This document shows, piece by piece, positions 13,970 to 26,897 of a DNA stretch of 64,000 bases (position 1 is its first letter; the number at the start of each line of letters is the position of its first letter). A program made the translations under genes and the position numbers. The notes beneath the pieces are model-generated. The model did not search any database and had not been told where the DNA came from. It saw only the letters and a list, made by a program, of their open reading frames with translations. Origin of the DNA: Aphelocoma coerulescens (taxonomy: Eukaryota; Chordata; Aves; Passeriformes; Corvidae); contig NC_091013.1 of assembly GCF_041296385.1 (NCBI RefSeq), positions 9,128,001 to 9,192,000 of the forward strand, in the 5' to 3' direction.

Positions 13970-14568
13970 CCAGAAAGCCAAATGTGTCCTGGGCTGCATC
14001 TACAGCAGTGTGGGCAGCAGGTGAGGGAGGGGATTCAGCCCCTCTGCTCTGCTCAGGTGAGACCCCACCTGCAGTGCTGCATCCAGCTCTGGGGTCCCAG
14101 CACGGGAAGGACCTTGGAGAGGGTCTAGAGGAGGGCATCAAGATGATCAGGGGGATGGAGCACCTCTGCTATGAGGAAAGGCTGAGAGAATTGGGATTGT
14201 TCAGGCTGGAGAGGAGAAAGCTTTGGGGTAACCTAATTGTGGCCTTTCGGTACCTGGAGGGAGCCTACAGGGAAGACAGAGAGAAACTTTCTACAGGAGC
14301 ATGCAGTTACAGGACAAGGGAAAATAGCCTCAAACTGAAAGAGAGTGGGTTTAGATTGGATATTAGGTGGAAGTTTCTTACTGTGGGGGTGCTGAGGCCC
14401 TGGCACAGGCTGCCCGGGGAAGCTGTGGATGCCCCACCCCTGGAAGTGTTCAAGGCCAGGATGGATGGAGCTCTGAGCAATCTGGTCTAGTGAAAAGAGT
14501 CCCTGCCCATAGAACGAGATGATTTTTAAGGTCTCTTCCAACCCAAACATTCTATGATGCTATGATCT
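13970..14568 (+). mobile_element. CR1 LINE 3' fragment
   Basis: A sense CR1 copy of about 600 bp with 'atgtgtcctgggctgcatct', 'gagaccccacctgcagtgct', 'gaggccctggcacaggctgc' and the 3' end 'cccaaacattctatgatgct'. A 168-codon open frame at 13984-14490 lies wholly inside it. That frame is not a gene: this part of CR1 is 3' to or at the end of ORF2, and the reading is not reverse transcriptase. Confidence 0.92.
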
Positions 14569-17500
14569 CCTTCCCCATTGATTCTGGTAATGGAAAAAAT
14601 TGACTTTTATGGTTTTTTTTATAGGGCTCTCAAAACCAACTGAACTTTGATAAGCCAGGTTACTGTATGAGGTGATTTAGGCAACTGAGCTGGTCACTGG
14701 AAGTGCCAACCACCAGTATAGACGTTGTCAAAAAGTAGCTGTAATTGGTAATTTCTTCTTCTAACACTGCTGGTTCTGAGAAGGAAATCTGCCAGTGATC
14801 TCAGGAGGATGGAGAGTTATTGAGCTTCAGTCTCCATGGATGCAGAGGTTCCCTTGATTTCAAATTCAAAAAAGTATTCATTAAGATGTGAGCATAGTTA
14901 TTACTTTCTCAGTTGTGGGAATCTGGGATGTTAATTTTACTTTGAGTCAGTCTGTATCCCCTTGTCAGGTATGCTTCTTATAATTATCTTAAAATAGCAT
15001 TTCTCTTAGCATTCAACTCATCTTTGATACAACTTTTTCCATGTGTACATGGAAGTCCAAATATGTGCATATTATTTAGTTCATTAGCTTTTCTTATATG
15101 TGTACAGATTGTTGTAATATCCGTTTGGTGTGGGTTTTGGCATCTTTTGGTGGAGCTGAGGACATCATAGATTCAGTCATAAAATATAATGCTTTTTCAG
15201 TCTCTTCCTTTCCTTCCATTTCAGAAAAATATGTTTTGCAATCATCTCTTGCAGAACATTGTTTTCCCATTTTTTTTACTTGGTACAATGTCTAGCCCCC
15301 ATTAGGAGGTTAGCAGTGTAGTAATATTTAGTCAGTGAGCTTAGAATTATTGTAATAACTTATGAACTAATCATTGCTGTATTCTGTTTCAGGGCATTAT
15401 TACTTAGGCACTAATACACATTACAGCTAAAAGAAATTAAATTCAGTGTGAATTTTCTATGTAAATTTAAACCTGAAACTCACTGCCCTATTAGCTTCTG
15501 ATATTAAATGTCCTGTGCAAATTTTTTCCTTATAGTTGATTTCCTGTTCTGCAATAGTAATAAAAATGGATTCCTTACTAAGCAAGTTGTACAAATACAT
15601 AATTTGCTTAAGATGTTTAGTCCTAGATTTCAAGCAGTTCAATTTGCTGTTCTGATAGACTTCACGGCTGATGAACAGTTGGTGCCTTTTTGAAAGCTGC
15701 TATTTTGTAAGGCAAAATATGCCACATAAAATGGGAAAATACAGTATCAAGCTAATGGCAATGCTGTGGTTCTCTAGCCTCATAACCGTGCATGAAAAGG
15801 AGAAGGTTATCTTGGCAATTCATTTACATCTCAGAGAGAGTTTAAAAAAAAGCCATAAAAAGGGGTTTGTACAGCGAGGGAGATGGTTCACTTTACAAAG
15901 ATCTCCATTAACTTAGGAATGAATAGGAAGCCTGAAGGACTCAGCCCCTCAGGACAGAGGAGGTCAGGGGTTCCATGTGTGAATGTTCAGTGCCAGAAAG
16001 GCGCAGCTGAGTGTGGACGTGTGTGTAGAGAAGGGGGGAGTGAGGTGTGACTTGGAGGCACTTTCCATTGAGCAGTTCAAGATGCAGAAGTGATTTCTAG
16101 AAGTAGTTTGACCCAACTGGGCTGAGCTGTGTTCAGCATGGCCCTAAAACTCTGTCATCAACTGCTACTGCTCAACTCACTTGAGCCTCTTCTGTTCCAA
16201 GAAACAGAAATGAGTAATAATGAGAATACAGCAGGAGACTCTAACTCCTTCTACTGGCATATAGACACTGATAGGGATGTTGAAAGCTCTGATCTTTTTG
16301 AGCCTGTGGAAGAGAGAAGGCCAAGATCTATTTTTTCAACAATATTGCCAGCATTCCAAGTTCAGTCCTTGACCAAGAAACATTCCTGCTTGTCATCAGG
16401 TACAGCACAGAGAAGGAAGGCACTTGTTACTTGTCCATCTAGAAGAACAATGATTTGGACAAGGACCTCCAACAGGAAGAATTTCTGCTGCTCTATCTCA
16501 CCAGGCCTATAAAAATAACTTTCTGGCTGTTTACTTGGCTTGAAAACTTGCTTCTGTTGCCATAGCCTGGCAAACTCGAGAGCAAATACAAATGCTTTCA
16601 CCTCAAGGTCTGTGGATTAAAAAAGCTGCAAAAAATATGGAATTAATGTCATCTCCTTAAAGAAACAGGATTTTAATTGAAAACAATTCTTCTAAAGAAT
16701 AAGAACTGTAGTCAGTCTCTTAGAAACTTTGGCCAGGTACTGCTTTTATTGACACCTGCTGATGGTGAGAATAGGATTGTTACTGGAGATGGAACACAGA
16801 GAATTGTTATGCACAGTAATAGTAGAGTGTGTCCATCTTCCTGCAAGTTTCCTTGTTGAACTTAGAAGAGGATTAGTTGATAGTTCAGTGCAGTATATAC
16901 ATTAATAAAAGTAAAATTGTGTATTATGAACTTAAATAAATTGGATCCAGTTGCTCAAAGAAGGAAATAGAGAAAGGAATGATGAGAAAGTCTTTGGCAT
17001 AAAATATATCAGGAAAATATTTCAGCAAACAAGTAATGTATCACAAAGGAACAATTGATGACTGTGAACATATTTTGAAACAGAGTCTGGTTTATAGAGT
17101 ATTAAACCTCTGCATAGACTTAGGCTACTAATGTAGGATTGAGTATTAGCAGTCAATTGTTTTTTCAAATTCCATAGAAAATAAATGTTATCTCATACAT
17201 ACATTTCATTTTATTTAATTTTAACTCATGTGAGATTATTTTAAATGACCTGCACTGGACAAGAAGTGGGTCATGGAAAGTTCTAAAGGAATAATAGCAT
17301 GACATATTGCACAAAAGTAGCTCTATATTGGGGACTGGCAGCCTTGATATAAGAAATTTTTGAGGAAAGAGATTAATTTTCTTCTTTTTTCAACTTTTAC
17401 ATTTCTCCTCTGTCACAGTGTTTATCAAATACTCAACATTGAAATGTGGAACTATATTAATGACTATAAATGTGCTTGGAAATTGCCTGTGATGTTCCTC

Positions 17501-19510
17501 TTTCCCATTCCGTCTGATAAAATGGTGCTTTCAAGAAAAATAATACTCTCAGCAATTCCATGGGCATTTTGTTATTTATCCTAGTTCTATGCTTCTGTAA
17601 CAATCCAATAAGGCCTAGAAATGTAAAAACAGAAAGTAAAAATTATATATGTATTCTGCTGATAAATATACATATGCTTTCCATCTATGAAGTAGCAGAT
17701 CATTAAAATGTGTAAGGCAATTCCAGGCAAATTTCCTGGGAAATTCCAGGGAAATACATAATCTTAAGCATTCATTTTATACTGGCAAGAGAACAGTGTT
17801 TTATGGTAACACTGGCAATGTAAAATTTCCTTTGTGTACAACATTAAAAAGATTTTTTGATAGTTGCTGCTTTTTTCCTAAATCAGCTGTCCCATATTTT
17901 CTTTTTACTGTAAAAATATTTCTTCAACACAGCATGTAGATATTTTACTCTAAAATTGTTAAGAAGCCTTTGGCAATAAAATGGTAGATAGATTTAGAAA
18001 CTTGTTTACACCAGTAAAAACTATTAATCTGAGCTTTAAAATATTTTATGGCAAATTTAAATCCCATTTTACTGATGCAAGGCACTTAAATGATATAAAT
18101 TGTTGGTGTAATCTTGCCATCTGTAGAACAATAAATGTGTTTTATGCATATTCCAGTAGTCATTGTCTATAAATGTAAATATATAGAAATTTACCAAATC
18201 ACAGGCAGGCTGAAAGCAGTATGAGGTAGCTCTGTCTGGGGTCATAAAAGTATTTCATATTCATTTCTTAGTGTGTTATTAATTTTAATAGACATTTTAT
18301 CTTTTTCTCCTTTCATATTGCAATTTGAATTATTTACTTTTTACAAAAAAGTACATGGAATAATTTTGCTGTGAGAAACAAATCACTATGTGTTAAAAAA
18401 AAACCAAAACAACATCCATTTTAAAATAAACTGCTTGGTTAGAGCAAAGGAAAGAGACCAAAATTGGGGTAGACACAAATATACAAAGTACATGTACACA
18501 AATGTAGATAGAAATAAATACATATCTTTATTTTTGGATTTTGTACATTTTCTATAGATAAATATATCTGAATAGAACATATGTATTTTAAACTGCAGTT
18601 ATGCCTCCTGGAAGACCACAGTGGACTGCCTTCATAAGTATATTCCTTCTGGACTGTTTAAAGTGCTTTGTTTCATAAAGTTTATTGATATTGATACACC
18701 CAGGGCACATAGGATGAATTTACACCATCTCTAATCTTACAGCAAAGGGAACTCTGCTGAAATGTAGGAGCTGTGCAGAGTGAGCTGCCTCTGCCCAATT
18801 CCTGCTCATCCTACAGGGGTTCCACATGTAAAATATGCATGTTTAGCTAATAAGGCCATAGTTTGCCTCTGTTTTATTACAGTAACTGGAATTTTTTATG
18901 CATCTTTCATAGTATCGATGTTTTCCAGGTGATCATTGAAGGATGGCCCTTCCCTGAAGTTCTCATAGACTTTAAACAAAGATATGGTGATCACTAGTGA
19001 GGGAAATGGTCTAATGGAATGAGAGAGGGAATATTTATTGTGGTGGTGTTTTAATGTCAAGTATTATGATGTAATTTTTAAATTAAGGGAACAGATCCAG
19101 CAGAATTCAGCCTAATCGTTTGTCAGCTTGTGAAGTGGACATTTCCAGCTGCCTGTGCTTGACTGTTGGGAGACAGCTTGGAGTTTTTACCTGCTTGGGA
19201 TTACAGAAGACTGGCTTGCAAGGTGTATTTTGGCAAGCCTTGGGCATATCTTGAAAAGTGAAGTAGCCTGGTAGAACACAGACCAGCCAGGAAGATTTGA
19301 ACTTTTCCATATTTATGGAATTAAAGAGTTTACAATTTGAAGGTTGTCTGAAATGTTTCTTGCTGCAACTTGGCTCTTTTTGGGTTAGTTCACATATCAA
19401 ACAAAGGTGCAGCCTGAATTTGAATAAAGTATAAACAATGAGTAAGCACCTTACTTGTTTGAGAAATATCTTTTACATGTAATTGCTCATAATTAATTTT
19501 GTGATTTTGT

Positions 19511-19547
19511 TTTTTTTTTGTTTTTTTTTTTTTTTTATTCTTTCTAG
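19511..19547 (+). promoter_or_regulatory. Long poly(T) polypyrimidine tract and 3' splice site
   Basis: Nearly uninterrupted T residues from 19511 to 19536 run into attctttctag, immediately before the exon at 19548. It serves as the polypyrimidine tract and AG acceptor of that exon. At about 26 T with one G it is unusually long. Confidence 0.7.
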
Positions 19548-19723
19548 GATACTGTTGGAATTAATATTCCCATCACTAATCCTACCAAAAACGTTGTCAA
19601 GATGAGTGTGCTGCTGGACCATCCATCCCTTTTTGGAGAAAACTCTTTCATTGTCAGGCCCAAACAAACATTTTCATATCACCTACAGTTTTCCCCAGCT
19701 GCTCTTGGCTCTTTTAATGGAAG
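19548..19723 (+). CDS. CFAP47: CFAP47 internal exon (ASH domain, N-terminal part)
   Basis: This 176-nt exon is entered at phase 0 from a poly-T acceptor and leaves at phase 2 through a GTAGAG donor. It codes for the start of an ASH/MSP-type Ig-like domain: the strand GINIPITNPTKNVV, then SLFGENSFIV, then the turn LQFSPAALGSFNG. The 'I-P-x-x-N-P-T' strand and the 'F-x-P-x-x-x-G' turn are typical of this domain in central-apparatus and other ciliary proteins. CFAP47 is known as an axonemal protein needed for sperm flagellar function. Identity rests on the combined motif order across six exons; another ASH-repeat ciliary protein is the alternative. Confidence 0.82.
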
Positions 19724-22062
19724 GTAGAGTTTTGATACTTGTAATTGTAGCTGTTTTACTAATAAATGAACTACTTTCATTGAAACCTAAGTCACTTGAT
19801 GAAAATATTGCCCTAAAAAACCCCACAGAAGTTAATAAATGGAATTAAGACAATTTCCATGTTTAAATGTATTGTATCCCTAATAGCAGCTTTCCTCTTA
19901 GGGGAAAAGCATTATTGACAGGCAATAGAATAACTCCTTGTCATTCTAGTTCACTAGAATTTAGTTAACAATGTTTGAGAAGCTTACTTAATGTTAGAAG
20001 CCCCCCTTGAAAATTTCAGATTAATAGTTTGTAAATTTTTAAGTTCTGTAAAAGGAATAGAACAATTACATTTTTTTCTGAGAAGGAACAAAATTGTAAA
20101 AACATAACTAAAACCAGATGGAGAACCCTTTAACTGTCTTCACTTAAAGCCATTTACATTCATAATCTTCCATTACTTAACCATGATCTACTAAATGAAT
20201 ATGGAGTGGTTTTAAATTAAAAAATTTTCATTACATTGGAAATCCCAGTGAAACCATGCAGGTATGATAATTAGGTATGAAAAGAGAGATGACCTCTTGG
20301 TCTTAGTTTCAACTAAAACAGTTCAGCAAGTAATTGAACGGTGTAGAATTGCAAAGCTTATTTTCCTGGAATTTGGTTACCAAAGCATTATTTAGTCAAA
20401 GGGCTGACTGAAAAACAATGCCCTGTTTTTCAGTTATCTCAACTGACTGGCAAAAATATGGGAATGGGGAGGAGGGTGGGGGGTGATTTAAGAGGAGAGC
20501 CGAAACATCTGACCAGTTTTGGTCAGTCAAAATCCATTCAGAGTTTTATTCAATTTGCTTGCAATGAGTTTTTCCAAAGACCACAATAATGTCAGGTATC
20601 ATTGAATGATGCAGATTCAAACAACACTGTTTATAAAATTGAGAACTGTTACATCTCTATTAAGTTGTTTTGTTTTGGTTTTTGTTTCTGTGGGGGTTTT
20701 TTTGTTTGTTTGTTTTCTGTGGGAATTTGTAAAAATTATGCATTCTTAAACTGCAGATGAGAATAGACCTCCTCTTTTTTTTTCATACCACATAATATTT
20801 CTGGCATTTTTCAAATGCAGAATTTCCAAATAACAAGATAAAGGTTTGTTTTAACTGGCAAAACTTGGGGCTCAGCTGATTGGTGGGCTGGGGCTTAGGG
20901 AATATATGCAGAGGTGACATAAAGCACATCTGGACATTCTCAATATGGTTGTGCAGTTTTGTTCCAGAAGTGTATAATAGCTCCTTTAAATTGCAGTAGC
21001 TCCCATGGACTACAGTACAGCTGGACAGAGGTACTTCCCCATTGCATCCACACTATTAAATTTTCTTCTGAAGCCATGCTCTGTTTCCTTTGCTATGTTA
21101 GCAGCTGGGAAGAACTGTTGGAAAAGGGATTGTGGCAGGTGTACCTTTTCAAATGGTTGATTCTTTCCTTGAGCTGTTTTATGCTCACTTTAAAAGCTCT
21201 GTTGGCACAGGGGATAGTCTGGAACCATAAAGTCATGGCATAGACATAGTTATCAATAATTTAGAAAAAGAACTCATCCTTAGTGGGTCATGGGTTTGTA
21301 CAGTGCATTTCTTCTAAGTTTTTATACACTTCTAGTGCTTTGGTTTAATACTGTTATCACTCTGCTACTCAAAAAACCCTCAAGAAATAGAAAAGAAAAT
21401 CTGCAGTAGGAAAGAACTGTATGACAATGTCTGTCACTGAAATATATTGCTGTACATATCTCATCTAGCAGCAAGCAATTTTAAGTCATGACAACACTTG
21501 ATTGTATATCAAAACAATATTATGAATATTCCTTGGAATATTCCTTGTATATCAAAACAATATATTGACTATTCCTTGAATATCTCCTTTTCAGGCTCAT
21601 AGGAATGTGTCTATATTTACTCCTCAGTTTTTATACCTAGATTTGAGAGATTTTCCTTTTTAAAATTAGTGTATATTATTTCTGTTACTTTGCCCTTCAA
21701 AATGGCTAAAAAGAAAATTCTGTAATATTGAAATGAAATTAAAGCCTATTCTTATAAGCGGAAAAATGTTTGAGTTGTATTTTTGATAAAAGCAAGCTAA
21801 CAAAAACCACAAGCAACGAATTTTATTGCTAAAATTTAGGAAAGATGAAGAAGAGATTTTGTTGCAGCAGTAATTCTAAATATTATTAGATTTGGTAGCT
21901 GAATTCAGATACCAGGGAGAAGTGTTAGAGGAAAAATATGATTTAATTAAAGAACTCTCTGTGTCGAACTCATTAGGTTTCTCCTGAATTTTAATCTGTT
22001 TGGGTTTTTTTTAATTATCTGAAAAAACTAGCTGTATATTAAGCTTGTGTATCTGTTTTTAG
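19724..22062 (+). other. CFAP47: Intron, 2.3 kb
   Basis: GTAGAG donor and tgtttttag acceptor. The content is AT-rich, with a 34-bp direct repeat at 21502-21578 and T-rich tracts. No recognisable transposon or nested gene was seen. Confidence 0.75.
21502..21578 (+). repeat. Local direct repeat, 34 bp, period 43
   Basis: The segment beginning 'ttgtatatcaaaacaata' at 21502 recurs at 21545 with the same 'attccttg' ending and only a few differences. It looks like a small local duplication inside the intron. Confidence 0.75.
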
Positions 22063-22170
22063 TGTCATGTTTCGGTCAGATGTACTTGGAGAATTTTGGT
22101 ATGCCCTGAAGTTCAACGTAGAGAAGCCATCGCCAACCGGGCTACCTGAAATAGCTTGTGAGCTTGGAAA
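22063..22170 (+). CDS. CFAP47: CFAP47 internal exon (end of ASH domain)
   Basis: This 108-nt exon completes the split codon from 19723 and leaves with two bases of the next codon at a GTGAGT donor. The reading holds SDVLGEFWYALKFNVEKP followed by LPEIACELGK. The G-E-F-W-Y strand is the last strand of the ASH fold begun in the previous exon. The P-x-P...LPEI-x-CELGK linker leads into the next domain and is the segment that most suggested CFAP47 to me. An antisense open frame over the same bases is a shadow. Confidence 0.85.
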
Positions 22171-25100
22171 GTGAGTGAGTAGTTCATAATGCTGGACTGG
22201 GTCACTGCTTTTGAGTATCATGGACATCACATGAACAGTTTACAGCAAAAACTCAGAATAGTGCTCTATGTCTGCTGTAGTAGTTTGCAGATAATTTTTT
22301 TAGATATATATGTAGGTAGGTGAAATATTCCTTGCAGAAGAAGAATTGAAATGAAATTTTAGCCTCTATGTAAACTTCCTCTGAAGTCTTTATAGAGAAA
22401 TCACTCCAAAAATACTGCAGAATGTAATCACCAAGATCCATAATACTGAGCTCTGTAGGTTGGCTTTATTTTCTGTTTCTTTTCTTCTCCCTGAACTAGG
22501 AGTTTACCAACAATCCTGCTTTACAAATGCTTGTATACCAGTTAGCAATATCTTTTAACCTCTCAAGAAAAGGGAAAATGATGCAACTTCTGTCCTGCAG
22601 GTCCTGGAGGTAGACATGGTTGAAATGCCACAAGTGAAAATGAGCTACTTAGAGAAATGAACCCAATTATTACCATCCTTCAGTGAAATTTCAACGTGCA
22701 TTTTGATAGCATAATGTTCAGTCCAGTTCTGACTTTCAAGACATAAGCTAAAACTTTAAGGAAAAGACTTTGGAGAATGTCAAAATTTCAGAAGTGCTTT
22801 TCCACATATTACCTCCACTTACTAATAGTTTCTGTGGATACACTGCTCTTGTGAATGCTAAATTCCACTTCTGTCTATCTTTGACTAAATCTGAATTATT
22901 ATACAGAACAGACAGGAAAAACGTTGTTAGAGACCACAACATGAAATTTTCTCCGATTAAATTTTTGTGAGTGAATATTTTCTGCTCTTCAAGTATGATG
23001 CACAGACTGGAGGCAATTGACAATGCCTTTGTTACTATGTTCTAAAGAAAATAAACTGTGCCATTTCCTGGTTTTTACTTTAAAATTCTGGGCTGACTGG
23101 AGTAATTTTTCTCTACTATGTAGGCTTTTACTGTTAGGAGTCAGGAATTACTTAAAACCTTTTTATTCAGACTATCTGGCATTCATAATTTTCTTTGGCA
23201 TCCACTGCCTGGAAGCTACATGCACAAATAGTCCAGTGGAAAATGGCAAGTCATCCTTTTCCACTGCAAGTAAAATGGATGTTGGGAAAAGATTAGCTCT
23301 GTTAACTACAACTCTTCCTGTCAAAATTCTTATCTCAAACTCCTCAAATCCCATATTTTATTTTTTGAAATGAGATTTATTTTCCCTTTATAAGTACATA
23401 CATGTTGTAGTTCCTATGTATCTGTAAACATGCAGAGGAACACCGCGTCCAGTTCTGGGCTCGTCAGCACAAGAAAGACAAGGAGCTCCTGGAGAGGGTC
23501 CAGTGGAGGCCACAAGAATGATGAGGGGTCTGGAGCATGTCTCTTATGAGGAGAGACTGTGAGAGCTGCACCTCTTTAGTCTGGAGAGGAAAAGGCTGGG
23601 AGGGGATCTCATCCATACATATAAACATCTCAAAGGCAGATGCCAAGAGGATGGTGCCAGGCTCTTTTCAGTGGTGCCCAGTGGTGTCAGCATAACGTTA
23701 TCTGCACTCTTCTTGAAGTGCTAAGTGGCACAATGGCAGTCAATGATGGCATTGAGGTTACAGTTCACTTACTGAGAATTGCTCTGCCTCATGAAAAGAT
23801 GAGACAGACCAAGTAAATTGGTTGCATTAATCTGTGATAAATGTGTAAAGGCAGTGTAGGTAGACATCCGTGTATGGTCTAAGAAAGGTATCAATTTGCA
23901 TGTTTTTTTGAATGGATATACTTCCTTGCTATGTACCCAGAGATGTGAACTGTAAACATCACCAAATGTTTGAAGCATTTCTGGTTGGTGAAGATTTGTA
24001 GTTTTTTAACAGATTAATTTCCATTCTACCACCTTTGCCTTGAATGCAGAAGCATTAGCATATGAATATAGGAATAATGTTTTTCATTGTGTGCTTGCTG
24101 TATTATCTTTTCTATTGATCTGAAAAATTTAGGAATTTGTGTCCTTGAAATATTACTCGGAATTGTATTAGGAGCCAAGAACCCATTGATAACTTAGAAT
24201 CAATTTCTGACCAATTCTTGAAAGAGAAAATTTCTAACAATTTATCTTTTAATTCTTCTTCAGATTCCCTAACATTTGGGGTTATCACAGTCAGATCTGC
24301 TTATTTTTTGTGTCAGGGTAGATTTAACACATCCCTTAGCATATGTCTCTAAGGAAGGAAACCTTCTCCCTGATATTTTTCATCTTTCCTTATCCATCTT
24401 GTTATGGGCTCCACAGTGGAGTCATTGAAGATGAGTCAGTTGAATGATGTTCACAGTGATCTGGAATTTACTGCCAAATGCAACAATTTTTCCAGCATAA
24501 CCATGATAGTCAATCTGTGTGGGGTGGCAGGATTTTGATGACTTGAAGAACCTCTAACAGTTAAGTAGTTTCTTACTAAAATTTCAGATATTTCAACTTA
24601 TTTTTCCTTTTGACTAAGTATTACGTATGAAAGAGACCAGACAAAAAAAAAAAAAAAGGATAGAGATGGTATATGTGAAAAATGGGAATTATAAAGTGAA
24701 TCTGAAATTCGTGTGTGAAAGTTTCCTTATATTCCTTTACCCAGCTTTTGAGATCTCAATGATACAATGCTTTGACAGTGTTAGTCAGAAACGAGTCTGC
24801 TGCTCACCGCTGGGGATTTATGTCACTGCATAGTTTTGAAGGAGCCCACTTGTGAACAGTTTAGGCTCTAAAATTACAGTCATGAAGCTGGACTGAAATA
24901 TCTTCTAAATGTTAGTTTTTATGTGTTCTTTTTCATTACTGATTTAGCTATGATTAACGGACTAATTTTTTCCAGATGATAAATATGTGGAGCAATCTGG
25001 CCATTGACCTGCCACAGCTTTGACTAGAGGGAATATCCATTAGGAGATGAAATACAGCAAAGCCAATATATGTATCTCATTTTTCAGAGTTTTCTTATTT

Positions 25101-25695
25101 ACTGTTTTCACTTATTCACCTTGAATCTCTCCTCTGTGTCCCTTGGTGTTACAACAAGGATGTGATTTATGGTCATATAACTTTGCTAAAAACAAAAAAT
25201 ATAGTATTTTGACCAGAATAGAGGAAATGTTGGGAGTCCTGTGAAATATTTTTAAAATTTTCTCCCTATTGAAATTATCTCATGTCTGCTCTTTAACTGG
25301 AAAATAAAGAAGGAAAGTCTGTAAAATAGAGGGCCAGTTGATTTAAAGCATAATTAGGCAATCAGCATACTCCAATCTTTGTTCTGGGAGAGTCACTATA
25401 CTCATTAAAATATATAACCTACATATGCAAAATAATGATTTTATGATTATGCTGTAATGAACAACACAAAAATGATACAAAATGAAACACTGAATTAGTT
25501 CAATATTTATTGTTATTAATAATAATAATTTAATAAATATCTTTCCACACTAGTGGGGAAATGCTAATGCAATAAAACTTAATTAAATAAATAAAACCCC
25601 CCAAATTTTTCAGGAAATAAAAAAATATATTAATAATGACATGTAATGGAAGAAGCTTTGCAATTAATCATCATTGTATATATGTTTTTTTCCAG
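22171..25695 (+). other. CFAP47: Intron, 3.5 kb, with one CR1 fragment
   Basis: GTGAGT donor and a tgtttttttccag acceptor. It contains a 5'- and 3'-truncated CR1 piece at 23437-23690 and an AT-rich stretch near 25500-25640. The open frames seen here (for example 23017-23373) have no supporting splice context or recognisable product. Confidence 0.75.
23437..23690 (+). mobile_element. CR1 LINE fragment
   Basis: Sense CR1 with 'gtccagttctgggctcgtca', 'ggagctcctggagagggtcc', 'ctggagaggaaaaggctggg' and 'caggctcttttcagtggtgc'. It stops before the usual 3' end, so it is truncated on both sides. Confidence 0.9.
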
Positions 25696-25807
25696 ATGGA
25701 CTTATATACACATACCTCTTTTTAATCCCACTCACGAAACTCTGGTGCTACAAATGGCTAACAGTGATCCCAACCATTTTGCAGTTGAGACTGACCCAAA
25801 ACAACCT
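25696..25807 (+). CDS. CFAP47: CFAP47 internal exon (second ASH domain, start)
   Basis: This 112-nt exon supplies one base to the split lysine codon and then 37 codons, leaving at phase 0 through GTGAGT. It reads WTYIHIPLFNPTHETLVLQ, then ANSDPNHFAVETD. The strand 'I-x-I-P-L-x-N-P-T' repeats the domain start seen at 19548, so a second ASH unit begins here, directly after CELGK. The phase 0 end joins cleanly to the next exon at 32861. Splice sites on both sides are strong. Confidence 0.87.
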
Positions 25808-26839
25808 GTGAGTAAGATTTCTGTGCTTTCACAAAAGAGATAGAAGAGAGCCTTCTTTTCAAAACAAATTGAATTGTGTATTGTACTGTGGGTTCAGAAT
25901 ATACAACCTTTTAGACATTTTAAGTATGTATTTTAGAGATTTTATAGCCTGAGGAAGAAAACAACTAAACTTGAAAAGCAGCTCAAGCTGAAGTACAGAT
26001 GTTTTTGTTCCTGGAATGCTTTGTTGGAATGGTTTTGAGCAGGACTGCAGAGTAGGTTGTAAATAATTCAGGAGATATTAGAAGGAGAAGCTGTAAACAA
26101 ACCAGCTGGTTAGAAGTTTCATAAGTATCTAATAATCAAGATGATAACTAGGTAAATATTTAGGTTAGTAGATAAAATGTTAATGGAAGAATACAATAAT
26201 ATCTCATAGTCATGGCAGTTATAAGCAACTTGCAAGGCCGATGAATAATTTGGTCAATATAGCTGCAAAGAAGCATCAAGCAAATACCCAGAGCCATTTT
26301 ATTCTCCAAACTCACAGTTACCTCAAGAGTGATTTCTACAGAGCAAGTCTCAACCCTCTTGTTGTGATGTACTCCACTTTTTCCTCCTCCATCACAGAAG
26401 CCCTTCCATCTTTTAGGATGTTAGCTGCCTAACATTTATGTTCTTTCTACGAATAGCAGTTGCATAAATTGGCTCAGCCTTTTTATATTTTCATTGGGAT
26501 TGGCTAGAGTTCTAGTTGGTCAGGGTTCAGGAAAACATTTGTTATTGACCACTGAATGCTAGTTAATAGTACAGGTCCCATAAAGAACTCTTTGGATATT
26601 ATTAACAGTTAATTCTATGAAATATGTGACCTTTTCATGATGGGGAGATGAGAAAAGGGAGGAGAGAAGCATGGAAACTCTGCCTCTGAATGAGTGGCAT
26701 TGAGTGCCTCTGTCACAACCTCTTAGGATGTGAATTCAGAACCTTTAACATGAAAAAAATGAACAGAAAGAAACCTGTGCTGGACAGGAAGGAAATGGTG
26801 CCTTTTCTAGGCATGAAGAACATAATAGGGGGAAGACAC

Positions 26840-26897
26840 CAGAGCTGGTTTGTCCCTTCCCACCCAAACTATTCTATGATTTTATGATTCTATTCCT
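26840..26897 (+). mobile_element. CR1 3' tail remnant
   Basis: The end 'ccacccaaactattctatga' followed by 'ttttatgattctatt' is the CR1 3' tail with its short repeat. Only some 60 bases remain recognisable. Confidence 0.6.

Larger units (their letters stand above)
50..19547 (+). other. Long intronic region upstream of the clear exons
   Basis: This AT-rich stretch separates the partial exon at the window start from the first clear exon. It holds CR1 fragments near 3815-3995, 6026-6746 and 13970-14568, a TTTG/TTG-rich stretch near 4650-4735, and three tentative small exons listed separately. A moderately GC-rich block at about 2430-3040 is unclassified. I see no RNA gene or promoter here. Confidence 0.5.

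Noticed and set aside
13984..14490. 168-codon plus-strand open frame
   Set aside because: It lies entirely inside a CR1 3' fragment and does not read as reverse transcriptase or any host protein.
14625..14664. Possible exon with a superb acceptor and a GTATGA donor (reads GSQNQLNFDKPGY)
   Set aside because: It enters at phase 0 and leaves at phase 1, which cannot join to the clear exon at 19548 without another unseen exon.
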